35,496 nucleotides of DNA from positions 1 to 35,496 of IMG/VR virus record IMGVR_UViG_3300006921_000060. The stretch is one strand, 5' to 3'. Below, piece by piece: positions 15,996-23,924 of the stretch (position 1 is its first letter; the number at the start of each line of letters is the position of its first letter). The translations under genes and the position numbers were made by a program. Source of the stretch: a virus. The notes under the pieces are model-generated. The model was not told the DNA's origin, did no database searches, and worked only from the letters and a program-made list of their open reading frames with translations.

Positions 15996-17518
15996 TGGCT
16001 GAAATTATAACATCACGAAAGAAACCTGAACCAAGAAGTACTCGTGGTAAACTAAATAGAGCAAGACAATATAAAGTTACGGAAGGTCAACCAAAAGACA
16101 TATCAGTAACATTAATGGACATGGATAGTGCTATAATGTACTATTTTGAAAATGTTATAAAACCTACAGTTTTTGAAAATGGTGAAACCGTAAAGGTTCC
16201 TACTATGTATGCATCACCAGAAAGGTGGCATTCAATACAAAAAACAGGATTTATGAGAGATTCCAAACGACAACTTATCTTACCTGTTATAGCATTCAGA
16301 AGAACTGGTATGGAAAAAGATGATACGATAGCAGTTGATAAAATTGACCCATTAGACCCAAAATTATTTTACACATTTGAAAGAAAATTTACTGATAACA
16401 ACAGATACGATAATTTCTCAGTTCAACAAGGAATAATTCCTCAAAGGGAATACTACAATGTAGCTGTACCTGATTACATGGTCTTGAATTATGATTTTAT
16501 AATATTCACACATTACATAGAACAAATGAATAGGTTGGTTGAGAGAATCAATTGGTCTGCTGGAAGTTATTGGGGTGAACCAGGTAAGATGAGGTTTAAA
16601 ACCAATATTGAAAGTTATACCGATAGTACTGAATTAGCCGACAGAGACAGAATCGTAAAAACAGAATTTAGTGTTAGTTTAAAAGGATACTTGATACCTG
16701 ATGCATTTAATGAACTTCAAGGTCCTCATACGATGCAAAAATACCTAACTCCTAAAAAGTTAATTATTGGAGCAGAAACTGATTTAAGTGTGGCAAGTAT
16801 TGTTCAGACACCCGATGATGGGACAAATGTCACATTGACTACTCAACGACAAGGTAGTGGAGCAAGTAATCTTGCCAACAAACATATTGTAAATGAAGGT
16901 GATGGAATTACCATAACAAATACTGGTATAGGGTTTGATGGGGCAAATGAATTGATACAAACTTTCAGTCTTGATGAAAGTTTTAGTCCTACTTTTGCAA
17001 ACATAACCACAACTGGTAACATTACATCTGAGGGTGACATTATAGCAGTTGGTAATGTAATAGCAAAAAATTATATAGTGAGTTCTTCAGTAACTCATAT
17101 GACTCAATCATTCAGTAGTGGTTCAACCATATTTGGTGATTCGGTATCCGATACTCATCAATTTACTGGTTCGGTTAGTGTAAATGGTTCATTGGAAGTA
17201 AATGGTTCTGCTATAGGGTCAAGTGTATCAACATTTGATACCTACATCAGAAAGACTTTTGTTAAAAAGGCTTCAAGTATACTTAATAACTCGACTGCTA
17301 GTTTTTCAGCAGTAACCGCATCAGCTCCAAGTGGACTGTCAGCAACCAATGAAGATGATTTTGTATTTTTTCTAAATGGTCAATATATGGAACATGATGC
17401 ATTAACAATTGAACAATCAAATGGTTCAACATTTTTACTCAAAGTCGATACCGATAGTATTGGATACTTTTTAGAAAGTGATGATGAGATAATAGCACAA
17501 GGAAAGTTTAATGCTTAA
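15995..17518 (+). CDS. gp15-like tail terminator fused to a fibre-type C-terminal domain
   Basis: 507 residues, GTG start behind TTAGGAG. Residues about 30-255 match T4 gp15 (tail sheath stabiliser): KVPTMYASPERWHSIQ against RVPITYASKEHF, and YDFIIFTHYIEQMNRLVERI against YELSIFTRYEDDMFQIVEQI. Other motifs are ILPVIAFRR and FSVSLKGYLIPDAFN. T4 gp15 is 272 residues; here another 250 follow. They contain fibre-like TTGNITSEGDIIAVGNVIAK, a 37-residue module repeated in the next fibre gene, and a terminal beta domain (DDFVFFLNGQYMEHDALTIE). The fusion would place a decoration or receptor-type domain at the tail-head junction. The next gene overlaps by 8 bp. Confidence 0.78.
   Translation: MAEIITSRKKPEPRSTRGKLNRARQYKVTEGQPKDISVTLMDMDSAIMYYFENVIKPTVFENGETVKVPTMYASPERWHSIQKTGFMRDSKRQLILPVIAFRRTGMEKDDTIAVDKIDPLDPKLFYTFERKFTDNNRYDNFSVQQGIIPQREYYNVAVPDYMVLNYDFIIFTHYIEQMNRLVERINWSAGSYWGEPGKMRFKTNIESYTDSTELADRDRIVKTEFSVSLKGYLIPDAFNELQGPHTMQKYLTPKKLIIGAETDLSVASIVQTPDDGTNVTLTTQRQGSGASNLANKHIVNEGDGITITNTGIGFDGANELIQTFSLDESFSPTFANITTTGNITSEGDIIAVGNVIAKNYIVSSSVTHMTQSFSSGSTIFGDSVSDTHQFTGSVSVNGSLEVNGSAIGSSVSTFDTYIRKTFVKKASSILNNSTASFSAVTASAPSGLSATNEDDFVFFLNGQYMEHDALTIEQSNGSTFLLKVDTDSIGYFLESDDEIIAQGKFNA
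17063..17173 (+). repeat. 37-codon module, copy 1 (in the gp15-like gene)
   Basis: Encodes a module with YIVSSSVT and SGSTIFGDS and ending DTHQFTGS. Copy 2 lies at 19900-20010 in the cadherin-like fibre gene at the same length, without gaps. The DNA has diverged but is still clearly related. Confidence 0.75.
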
Positions 17519-18035
17519 GTTAGTGGATTTACTAACGGAAAAAAAACTTAGGGTGTTTGATTTTGACGATACATTAGTAAAGTCTAACTCTAAGGTATTT
17601 CTTATCCGAAAAGGAAAAAGAAAAGAAATGACACCAGGTGAGTTTGCCATTTACAAGAAAAAACCTGGCGATGAGTTTGACTTTTCTGAGTTTGATAAAG
17701 TGATTGAACCAAAAAAAATAAAGGCTATGTTTAGAGTATTTAAAAACATTTATAAAGCAAGTGGTAGTAGAAGATTGACAATATTAACGGCACGAGCAGC
17801 TTATAAACCTGTAAGACAATTCTTAAAGGATGTCGGATTTGATGATGTTTATGTTGTTGCATTAGGAGATGCCAACCCACAAAAAAAATCAAACTGGGTA
17901 AAGAGTCAGATAGAAAAAGGATACAATGATATATTATTTTTAGATGATTCACCAAAAAATGTAAATGCTGTAAAAAAATTAAAACAAAAATATCCAAATA
18001 TTAAGATGGATGCAAGGGTGGTCAAGTATGATTAA
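17511..18035 (+). CDS. HAD-superfamily phosphatase with capsid-targeting-like leader
   Basis: 174 residues. HAD motif I is DFDDT (nucleophile D17, acid/base D19), motif II T93 in LTILTAR, motif III probably K126, and motif IV FLDDSPKN (D145/D146). The fold is like the 3'-phosphatase half of polynucleotide kinase or small nucleotidases; the substrate is unknown. The first 10 residues, MLKLVDLLTE, match the leader of the head-cassette proteins, and the enzyme domain begins only 3-5 residues later. The gene overlaps the gp15-like gene by 8 bp, with AAGGAAAG upstream, and overlaps the next phosphatase gene. A phosphatase in a structural operon with this leader may be packaged in the virion (inference). 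Confidence 0.88.
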   Translation: MLKLVDLLTEKKLRVFDFDDTLVKSNSKVFLIRKGKRKEMTPGEFAIYKKKPGDEFDFSEFDKVIEPKKIKAMFRVFKNIYKASGSRRLTILTARAAYKPVRQFLKDVGFDDVYVVALGDANPQKKSNWVKSQIEKGYNDILFLDDSPKNVNAVKKLKQKYPNIKMDARVVKYD

Positions 18036-18657
18036 ATTAAAAGAATTATTAAAATTAGATGAGATGGTATTTACTGATACTATTAAAGAAAAACATAGTA
18101 AAAAAATGAAAAGAGAACTTGTTCATATTAGTGAGCCTACAGTTCCTCACAATCCACCACCAGATAATAGTAGTAAAGAAACCTTAAGAGAATTACATTG
18201 GTTGTTGGACTACAATAATGGTAAAATATCAAATAGTGTTGTTATGAAAGGTGATGATATAAAAAAAGTATTTAAAAAGTATTGTGATGAAAGTAAATTA
18301 GAATATCCAAAAGAATATATTAACGAGTTAATCAAGGATAGTGGTAAAATAATATATAAACTAAAGTATAAATACAACAGACCAAGACCATTTCAATTAG
18401 GTGAATTTTATAACATACCTGATTTCAAAATACATAATTTAGATAGTGCAAAAACACCATCATACCCAAGTGGTCATTCCACACAAGGTATTTTTCTTGC
18501 AAAAGTATTTGGGAAAAAATATCCACATCACAAAAAAAAGTTTATGGAGATTGGAAAAATGATAAGTAATTCAAGATTAATGGCAAGAGCACACTATCCA
18601 AGTGATACCGAGTTTGGTGAAAAACTTGGTGAATTACTTTTCATAAACTTAAAATAA
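18028..18657 (+). CDS. PAP2-type acid phosphatase with capsid-targeting-like leader
   Basis: 209 residues from ATG 18028; the in-frame ATG 18010 is less likely because the start at 18028 gives the shared leader MIKLKELLKLDE. All three PAP2 motifs are present: K-x6-RP at about 111-121 (KYNRPRP), PSGH at 147-150, and SR-x5-H-x3-D at 182-193 (SRLMARAHYPSD). There are no membrane helices, so it resembles soluble class A acid phosphatases rather than membrane lipid phosphatases. The substrate is unknown (nucleotide, phospholipid head group or other phosphomonoester). It overlaps the HAD gene by 8 bp, so the two are probably made together. Confidence 0.88.
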   Translation: MIKLKELLKLDEMVFTDTIKEKHSKKMKRELVHISEPTVPHNPPPDNSSKETLRELHWLLDYNNGKISNSVVMKGDDIKKVFKKYCDESKLEYPKEYINELIKDSGKIIYKLKYKYNRPRPFQLGEFYNIPDFKIHNLDSAKTPSYPSGHSTQGIFLAKVFGKKYPHHKKKFMEIGKMISNSRLMARAHYPSDTEFGEKLGELLFINLK

Positions 18658-18691
18658 ATCCCTACTTCCACATTGGTTTTACCATCTACAA

Positions 18692-18700
18692 ATATTTATT
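18692..18700 (+). promoter_or_regulatory. Candidate late promoter motif ATATTTATT
   Basis: ATATTTATT ends only 3 bp before the ATG at 18704. If transcription starts about 5-7 bp downstream, as at T4 late promoters, the message would be leaderless or would begin inside this small gene and mainly serve the large fibre gene at 18964. Confidence 0.45.
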
Positions 18701-18703
18701 ACT

Positions 18704-18976
18704 ATGAGAAAACGCCATTGGAACAACCGAAAAAATAGGCCTTGTCCTGACTGTGGAAAGATGTTAACCTACACAAGAAAGGATAGTTTCGATAGGGCGG
18801 TTGGTAATAATTCTGTTTGTAAGTCGTGTGCACAAACCGATAGAAAAGTTACATTGGAAACTATTGAAAAAATGAAACAACCTAAGACTATTCAACATAA
18901 GAAAAAGATTTCAAAGTCAATTACTAATTGGTGGGAAGAACGAAAAGATGATAGAGAGAGTAAATGGCTAAGATAG
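18704..18976 (+). CDS. Short zinc-ribbon/NUMOD3-like protein, possible homing endonuclease remnant
   Basis: 90 residues. CPDCGKMLTYTRKDSFDRAV with CKSCAQ further on gives a CxxC...CxxC zinc ribbon, followed by IQHKKKISKSITNWWEE, which resembles a NUMOD3 DNA-binding helix. Such parts occur at the ends of phage HNH/GIY-YIG homing endonucleases, but no nuclease motif is present, so this is either a truncated endonuclease or a small DNA-binding protein. It has no Shine-Dalgarno site, and a promoter-like motif abuts its start. The end overlaps the next gene by 13 bp. Confidence 0.65.
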   Translation: MRKRHWNNRKNRPCPDCGKMLTYTRKDSFDRAVGNNSVCKSCAQTDRKVTLETIEKMKQPKTIQHKKKISKSITNWWEERKDDRESKWLR

Positions 18977-21900
18977 GTTTAAAACAATTAGACAATATCC
19001 TATCGGGTTCCTTACAAGTCTCAGGTAGTTCAGGAGTCACGGGTTCTTTATCAGTTGTAGGACAGATAAGTGCAAGTGGAGTCATAAGTGGTTCTGATAT
19101 TTATGCAGCAAATACAATAACAACTAAAGATATTGTTGTAGGAGCAGCTACTAACAGATTGGATATCGGTAGTACTATTGTAGTAAATGATGGTAATAAT
19201 AGAGTCGGAATGGGAGATACAGCACCATCATCACCTGATACAGAATTACACATAAAATCTGATACACCAGTAATCACCTTACAGAGAACCAACAATAATC
19301 AAAAAAGTGCTATTGATTTTCAAGGTTCAGGTGGAACGGTTGGTTCATCAATCGAATATGTTGCCGATACCAATGATTTATCTTTTCAAACATTTGATGG
19401 TGGTAATCCTCATGAAAAATTAAGACTCGAAGATGGTGCAGATGGTAATATAAAAGTTTCGGGTAGTACACAGATTACTGGTTCCTTAAATGTAAGTAGT
19501 GATGCAACAGTAGATGGGGATTTACTTGTTACAGAATACATCAAACATAAAGGTGATGTAAATACATCAATCAGATTTACTGATAATAGGATAAGATTTG
19601 ATGCTGGTGGAATGACTTTCATAGGAATACATGATGATGATAGTGCACCTTTTACTGCTACAATTAATCCAGGTTCGAATAAAATTAATTTCAAGGCCAT
19701 GGATGAAAATAATGATGTTCTTCTAAAAACTAACTCTGAAACATTCAAAGTTGAACTATATTATGCAGGTAGTGAAAAACTAACAACAGAAGTAGGTGGT
19801 ATTAATGTAACAGGTCATGTAACCGCTAGTGGAAACATAAGTGGTTCAGCGATTTCAACTGGTTCGTTTGGTGAACTGATAGTTGCAGGAAATATAACAG
19901 CACAACAATATATAGTATCTTCATCAGTAACACAATTAACCACATTACAACGGAGTGGTTCAACAATATTCGGTGACTCAACTGATGATACACACCAATT
20001 TACAGGTTCAATTTTACTTGGTAATGGTACAATAAGTGGGTCACAATATTCTACGGGTTCATTTGGAAAACTAATTGGTGATGGTAGTGAAATAACTGGT
20101 ATTACATCAGTTACTTCTGAGTCTATACAAAATTTAAGGGTTGGTATCGTAAGTGGTAGTGAGCAAGTATCATATGATGGGAACCGAAGGGTTTTAAATA
20201 CCGACTTAGGAGATTTATTCGATAATAATTTCAATCCTGGTACAAGTGGAAGTGTAGTTGATTTTCTAAATGCCGTATTTTATCCAAATACTCCACCAAG
20301 TATTTCAGGTAGTGAGTTCGACCTCAATGAGTTCGAAGTTAGTGGTTCATCCGTTGGTACGATAACAGCAACAGATTCGGAAGCACTTGCAAGTGAAATA
20401 TCTTTTGCCGCACAGAGTGGATATAGTGATAACTTTTTTAAGATTCATAGTGGTAGTGGGGTAATATCTTTAAATACAATGTCAACTGCTAGTATGAATA
20501 CTACGGAAAGACCAAGTGATTCTGCACAAGCTCATCCATTTTTAGTTCAAGTAAGTGATAATATCACAACTTCTCAGGCAACAATTTTTATACGAGTAAT
20601 ACCAAATACAGCACCAAAATTTAGAACTTCAAGTGTTGGTGGTACAGTAATTACTGCTAATACTGGTAGTGTAAATGAAAATACAAGTGCTGGAACAACC
20701 GTATTGACAATGTTTGTGACAGATGATGAATCGGATTCAATCACATTGTCACCGATGAGTCAAAGTGCAAACAATCACTTTAGTTCAAGTTTTACCGACA
20801 TATCAGGTGGAAAACAATTATTATTAAAAACCAACACAGGTAGTTTTGATTTTGAATCAATAAGTTCATATAATTTAGCCATAAGTGCATCAGACCAACA
20901 TTTCGGTAGTACACAAAGTTCAAGTGCATTTATTACAACTCTACCAATATTAGTTAATGTGACTAATAACCAAGCACCAACAATGGCAAGTCAAGTTTTT
21001 TCAATGAATGAAAGAAGTGGTAGTTTTCCTGATATTGGTTTGGGTTCAAATACTAATTCCGTAACAACGGTCGGAACCGTAACCACAAATGATAATGAGG
21101 GTGATACGGTAACTTTTACAGCACTTACATTAGCAAGTGGTAGTGGTGGTTCAAATACAGGTCAAAATGACCCAAGTAATAGTCCATTTCAAATTACAAG
21201 TGCTGGAGTATTACAATTAAAGGCAGGTCAATTTTTAAATTCGGATTCTTTTGATAGTTACCAATATCAAGCAACATATAAAGATAATTTTAATGACGCA
21301 AGTTCAAGTGGTGTACTTACGGTAAATATAACTGATGATGTAACACCAAGTATAACAACTAATGTGAGTGGTAATAGTTTTCATATAATTGAAAGTGCAC
21401 AGAGTGGTTCAAGTATTCGTGTCAATTCAAATGGTAGAACAGGAACTGTAGCAGATATAGGTTCAAATCAAACCGTATTATTTAATATAACTCCAAGTGG
21501 TTCACTTCCATCCAAAACAAAAGATAGTGGTTCTTTAGGTATTAGTTCAACAGGTAATTTGTCCGTAGCATTCGATGTAAGTAGTTCAAGCTACAATTCC
21601 AATGTTGGAAATGTACTATCGGGTAGTGTGACCGTAACAAATGCTTTTGGAACAACCAATACTACAAATATAAATGTTAGTATGAGTATTAATAACGCAC
21701 CAACACCTTCATTCAGTAATACAAGTGCTAATTTAAATACAAATGGAGCAAGACCAAGTAATACATTAACCACTATATCATTTAGTGATACGGAAAGTGA
21801 TACATTAAACCATGATACATTTACATTCACAGACCCAAGTGGTCAATTAAATACTTTAAAAGATGGTGATACCTATTTAGTTAGGGCGACCACAAACTTG

Positions 21901-23208
21901 AGTGGTTCAACAGACTATGAAATGACAGCCTCAATCAAAGACGAACATGGGTTCAGAACAGGAACTACAAAACACGATATAACAATAGCAATGGCACCGA
22001 TTGGTACATTAACCACAAACGGAACATTTAGAATAATAGAAAGTGCTACAAATGGTGCATTAATTAGAACAAATGCAAATGGTTTAACTGGTACTCAAGC
22101 AGATGTTGGTGTGACATATTCACCACAACTAAATTCTGCAGCAGTAGCCTCATTCACATCCTCAAATTCAGATATTAATGTTAGTTCAACTGGAGCTTTA
22201 TCATTAGGATTTAACCTAAGTGGAAGTGTTAGTAAGAGTGGTGATACATTAGGTTCCACAATTACATACAGAGACCAATATGACAATATCGGTAGTGGAA
22301 GTATTACAATTAATGTCGTGACGAATAACGCACCAAGTATATCATTTACACCAAGTAGTGTTACTTTGGCAGCTGAAAATGCAATTAGTGGTTCATTTGT
22401 AACAAGTGCTAGTTTTAGTGATACTGAAAGTGATGATATGCAGTTTGATACTTTTTCATTAACTGGTACACATGGTGATTTATTCAGTTCACATCGTGTT
22501 GGTAATTCTGTTTTGATAAGAACAAATACAGACTTATCAGCAAGTAGTTATTCCTTTAGTGCACATATAAATGACGAACACGGATTTAACGCCGCAACAA
22601 GTTCGTTGAGTATAACCGTAACACCTATGATTTATTTTTATAAAAATACAAATGTATTGGTATTGGATGGTAGTGAATCGACTGCGATAACCCAACTCGG
22701 TGATAGTGGTGGAGATGATGCTGGAATCACAAGTGGTTCATTTATGGGTCATTTGAAAATTGGAAAAATTGGTGATACTACAATCACACAGGCAGATGGT
22801 AAACAAATGATATTGGTAGCATCACAAAGTGTGAATCATTTAGCAAGTTCAGGAAGTGGTCATTCTACTGTAAGACAATTTGGTAATATTAATTTAAGTG
22901 GTAATAGTGATAATGGACATCAATTTATACTATTGTATCCATCATCATCTCAAGTATTTCAAAAACCTGCAAGTTTAAGAGCTGGATTAGGTGGTAGTAC
23001 GGTAAAAGAATTTACAGTATTTAATGATAATGCATCAAGTGACCAAGCCGTAACTGCTGGTTTACATTACTTCGGAACCGATGCTGGAGTCAAGGTATTT
23101 GGTAACGATAGTTGGGGAATGATATTCGCTCTTGACGCGAGTACAAACCCAACACAATTCTATCATTTATTAAGTTCGAGTGGGTCAGCACCATCGAGTG
23201 AGGTATAG
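18964..23208 (+). CDS. Giant tail fibre/adhesin with cadherin-like repeats
   Basis: 1414 residues. The N-terminal about 440 residues are fibre-type low-complexity repeats (SGSLQVSGSSGVTGSLSVVG, STGSFGELIVAGNITAQ) with a YHDG-like reporter region replaced by KLTTEVGGINVTG. From about residue 445 come roughly seven Ig/cadherin-like domains, each introduced by N-x-A/P-P-type strands (NTPPSISG, NTAPKFRT, NQAPTMAS, DVTPSITT, NNAPTPSF, NNAPSISF) and carrying TDDESD or DTESDT acidic turns likely to bind calcium. The C-terminal 180 residues form another beta domain. No chaperone domain. Probably a surface-binding virion protein. Ser/Gly/Thr-rich, with AGT GGT TCA used repeatedly. The ATG lies inside the previous gene. 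Confidence 0.85.
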   Translation: MAKIGLKQLDNILSGSLQVSGSSGVTGSLSVVGQISASGVISGSDIYAANTITTKDIVVGAATNRLDIGSTIVVNDGNNRVGMGDTAPSSPDTELHIKSDTPVITLQRTNNNQKSAIDFQGSGGTVGSSIEYVADTNDLSFQTFDGGNPHEKLRLEDGADGNIKVSGSTQITGSLNVSSDATVDGDLLVTEYIKHKGDVNTSIRFTDNRIRFDAGGMTFIGIHDDDSAPFTATINPGSNKINFKAMDENNDVLLKTNSETFKVELYYAGSEKLTTEVGGINVTGHVTASGNISGSAISTGSFGELIVAGNITAQQYIVSSSVTQLTTLQRSGSTIFGDSTDDTHQFTGSILLGNGTISGSQYSTGSFGKLIGDGSEITGITSVTSESIQNLRVGIVSGSEQVSYDGNRRVLNTDLGDLFDNNFNPGTSGSVVDFLNAVFYPNTPPSISGSEFDLNEFEVSGSSVGTITATDSEALASEISFAAQSGYSDNFFKIHSGSGVISLNTMSTASMNTTERPSDSAQAHPFLVQVSDNITTSQATIFIRVIPNTAPKFRTSSVGGTVITANTGSVNENTSAGTTVLTMFVTDDESDSITLSPMSQSANNHFSSSFTDISGGKQLLLKTNTGSFDFESISSYNLAISASDQHFGSTQSSSAFITTLPILVNVTNNQAPTMASQVFSMNERSGSFPDIGLGSNTNSVTTVGTVTTNDNEGDTVTFTALTLASGSGGSNTGQNDPSNSPFQITSAGVLQLKAGQFLNSDSFDSYQYQATYKDNFNDASSSGVLTVNITDDVTPSITTNVSGNSFHIIESAQSGSSIRVNSNGRTGTVADIGSNQTVLFNITPSGSLPSKTKDSGSLGISSTGNLSVAFDVSSSSYNSNVGNVLSGSVTVTNAFGTTNTTNINVSMSINNAPTPSFSNTSANLNTNGARPSNTLTTISFSDTESDTLNHDTFTFTDPSGQLNTLKDGDTYLVRATTNLSGSTDYEMTASIKDEHGFRTGTTKHDITIAMAPIGTLTTNGTFRIIESATNGALIRTNANGLTGTQADVGVTYSPQLNSAAVASFTSSNSDINVSSTGALSLGFNLSGSVSKSGDTLGSTITYRDQYDNIGSGSITINVVTNNAPSISFTPSSVTLAAENAISGSFVTSASFSDTESDDMQFDTFSLTGTHGDLFSSHRVGNSVLIRTNTDLSASSYSFSAHINDEHGFNAATSSLSITVTPMIYFYKNTNVLVLDGSESTAITQLGDSGGDDAGITSGSFMGHLKIGKIGDTTITQADGKQMILVASQSVNHLASSGSGHSTVRQFGNINLSGNSDNGHQFILLYPSSSQVFQKPASLRAGLGGSTVKEFTVFNDNASSDQAVTAGLHYFGTDAGVKVFGNDSWGMIFALDASTNPTQFYHLLSSSGSAPSSEV
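19900..20010 (+). repeat. 37-codon module, copy 2 (in the cadherin-like fibre gene)
   Basis: Counterpart of 17063-17173, encoding AQQYIVSSSVT to STIFGDSTDDTHQFTGS. Shared residues include YIVSSSVT, SGSTIFGDS and DTHQFTGS. Confidence 0.75.
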
Positions 23209-23217
23209 GAGAGATAA

Positions 23218-23889
23218 ATGGCATTAAGTTTTGGTGAAAATTTAGGAGTCTTAGGAAACATCAAATTGACTGATGTGAAATTAGTTGCTGGTGCCTTTAG
23301 AACTGTAGCTAGTGGTTCAGATACGGGTAGTATAACCGTACAGAGGGTTGAAGACGGACAGATTATATACATTCAGTCAGAAGATAGACTAATACGGGCA
23401 ACCAAAAGTGGAGCATCTGTAAGTTGGAGTCCTTTTTTCTTCCCAAGTGCTTCAGCAGGTGCCGAAACTGCAGGAATATTCGTGGTAACAGGTTCATCAT
23501 TCAACACCACTAATGATTTAGAGATAACAGGTTCACTTACAGTATCGTCTTCTATTGTCGACATGACAGGTACAACCGTCATAAGTGGTTCACTTTTTAG
23601 TGGTTCCTTTATAGGAGATGGTAGTGGATTGAGTGGGGTCACCTCTCCCATAACAATAAAGGATGAGGGTAGTAACTTGACAACTGCAGTATCAAGTATT
23701 AATTTTGTAGGAAGTGGTGTTACCGCTGCAACAAATGGAGATGATGTTACCGCCACAATAGTAGGAGCAGATTTAACAAATGTATTCGATGAGGATGGAA
23801 ATGGTGATATACAACCATCTGATACAAGTGAAGGGATTAGTGTTTTTTATGAATATGATGATAATGACGATATTATACCGAGAACTTAA
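23218..23889 (+). CDS. Fibre-associated structural protein with EF-hand-like loop
   Basis: 223 residues, start MALSFGENLGVLGNIKLTDV behind AGGAGAG. The N-terminal half is a compact beta domain (RVEDGQIIYIQSEDRLIRAT). Residues 84-111 (TAGIFVVTGSSFNTTNDLEI) are closely repeated in the next gene. Typical fibre motifs follow (FIGDGSGLSGV, IKDEGSNLTTAVSSINFVGS). Residues 191-202 fit a 12-residue calcium loop with D191, D193, N195, D197, Q199 and D202 (DEDGNGDIQPSD). A short acidic C-terminus follows. Role unknown; from context, part of a fibre or baseplate appendage. Confidence 0.75.
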   Translation: MALSFGENLGVLGNIKLTDVKLVAGAFRTVASGSDTGSITVQRVEDGQIIYIQSEDRLIRATKSGASVSWSPFFFPSASAGAETAGIFVVTGSSFNTTNDLEITGSLTVSSSIVDMTGTTVISGSLFSGSFIGDGSGLSGVTSPITIKDEGSNLTTAVSSINFVGSGVTAATNGDDVTATIVGADLTNVFDEDGNGDIQPSDTSEGISVFYEYDDNDDIIPRT

Positions 23890-23896
23890 AAAATAA

Positions 23897-23905
23897 ATAT
23901 TTATT
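23897..23905 (+). promoter_or_regulatory. Candidate late promoter motif ATATTTATT
   Basis: Lies in AAATAAATATTTATTTAAG, a near-palindrome that also contains TAAATA, 19 bp before the ATG at 23925. Confidence 0.5.
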
Positions 23906-23924
23906 TAAGATTAGGAGAATCTAA

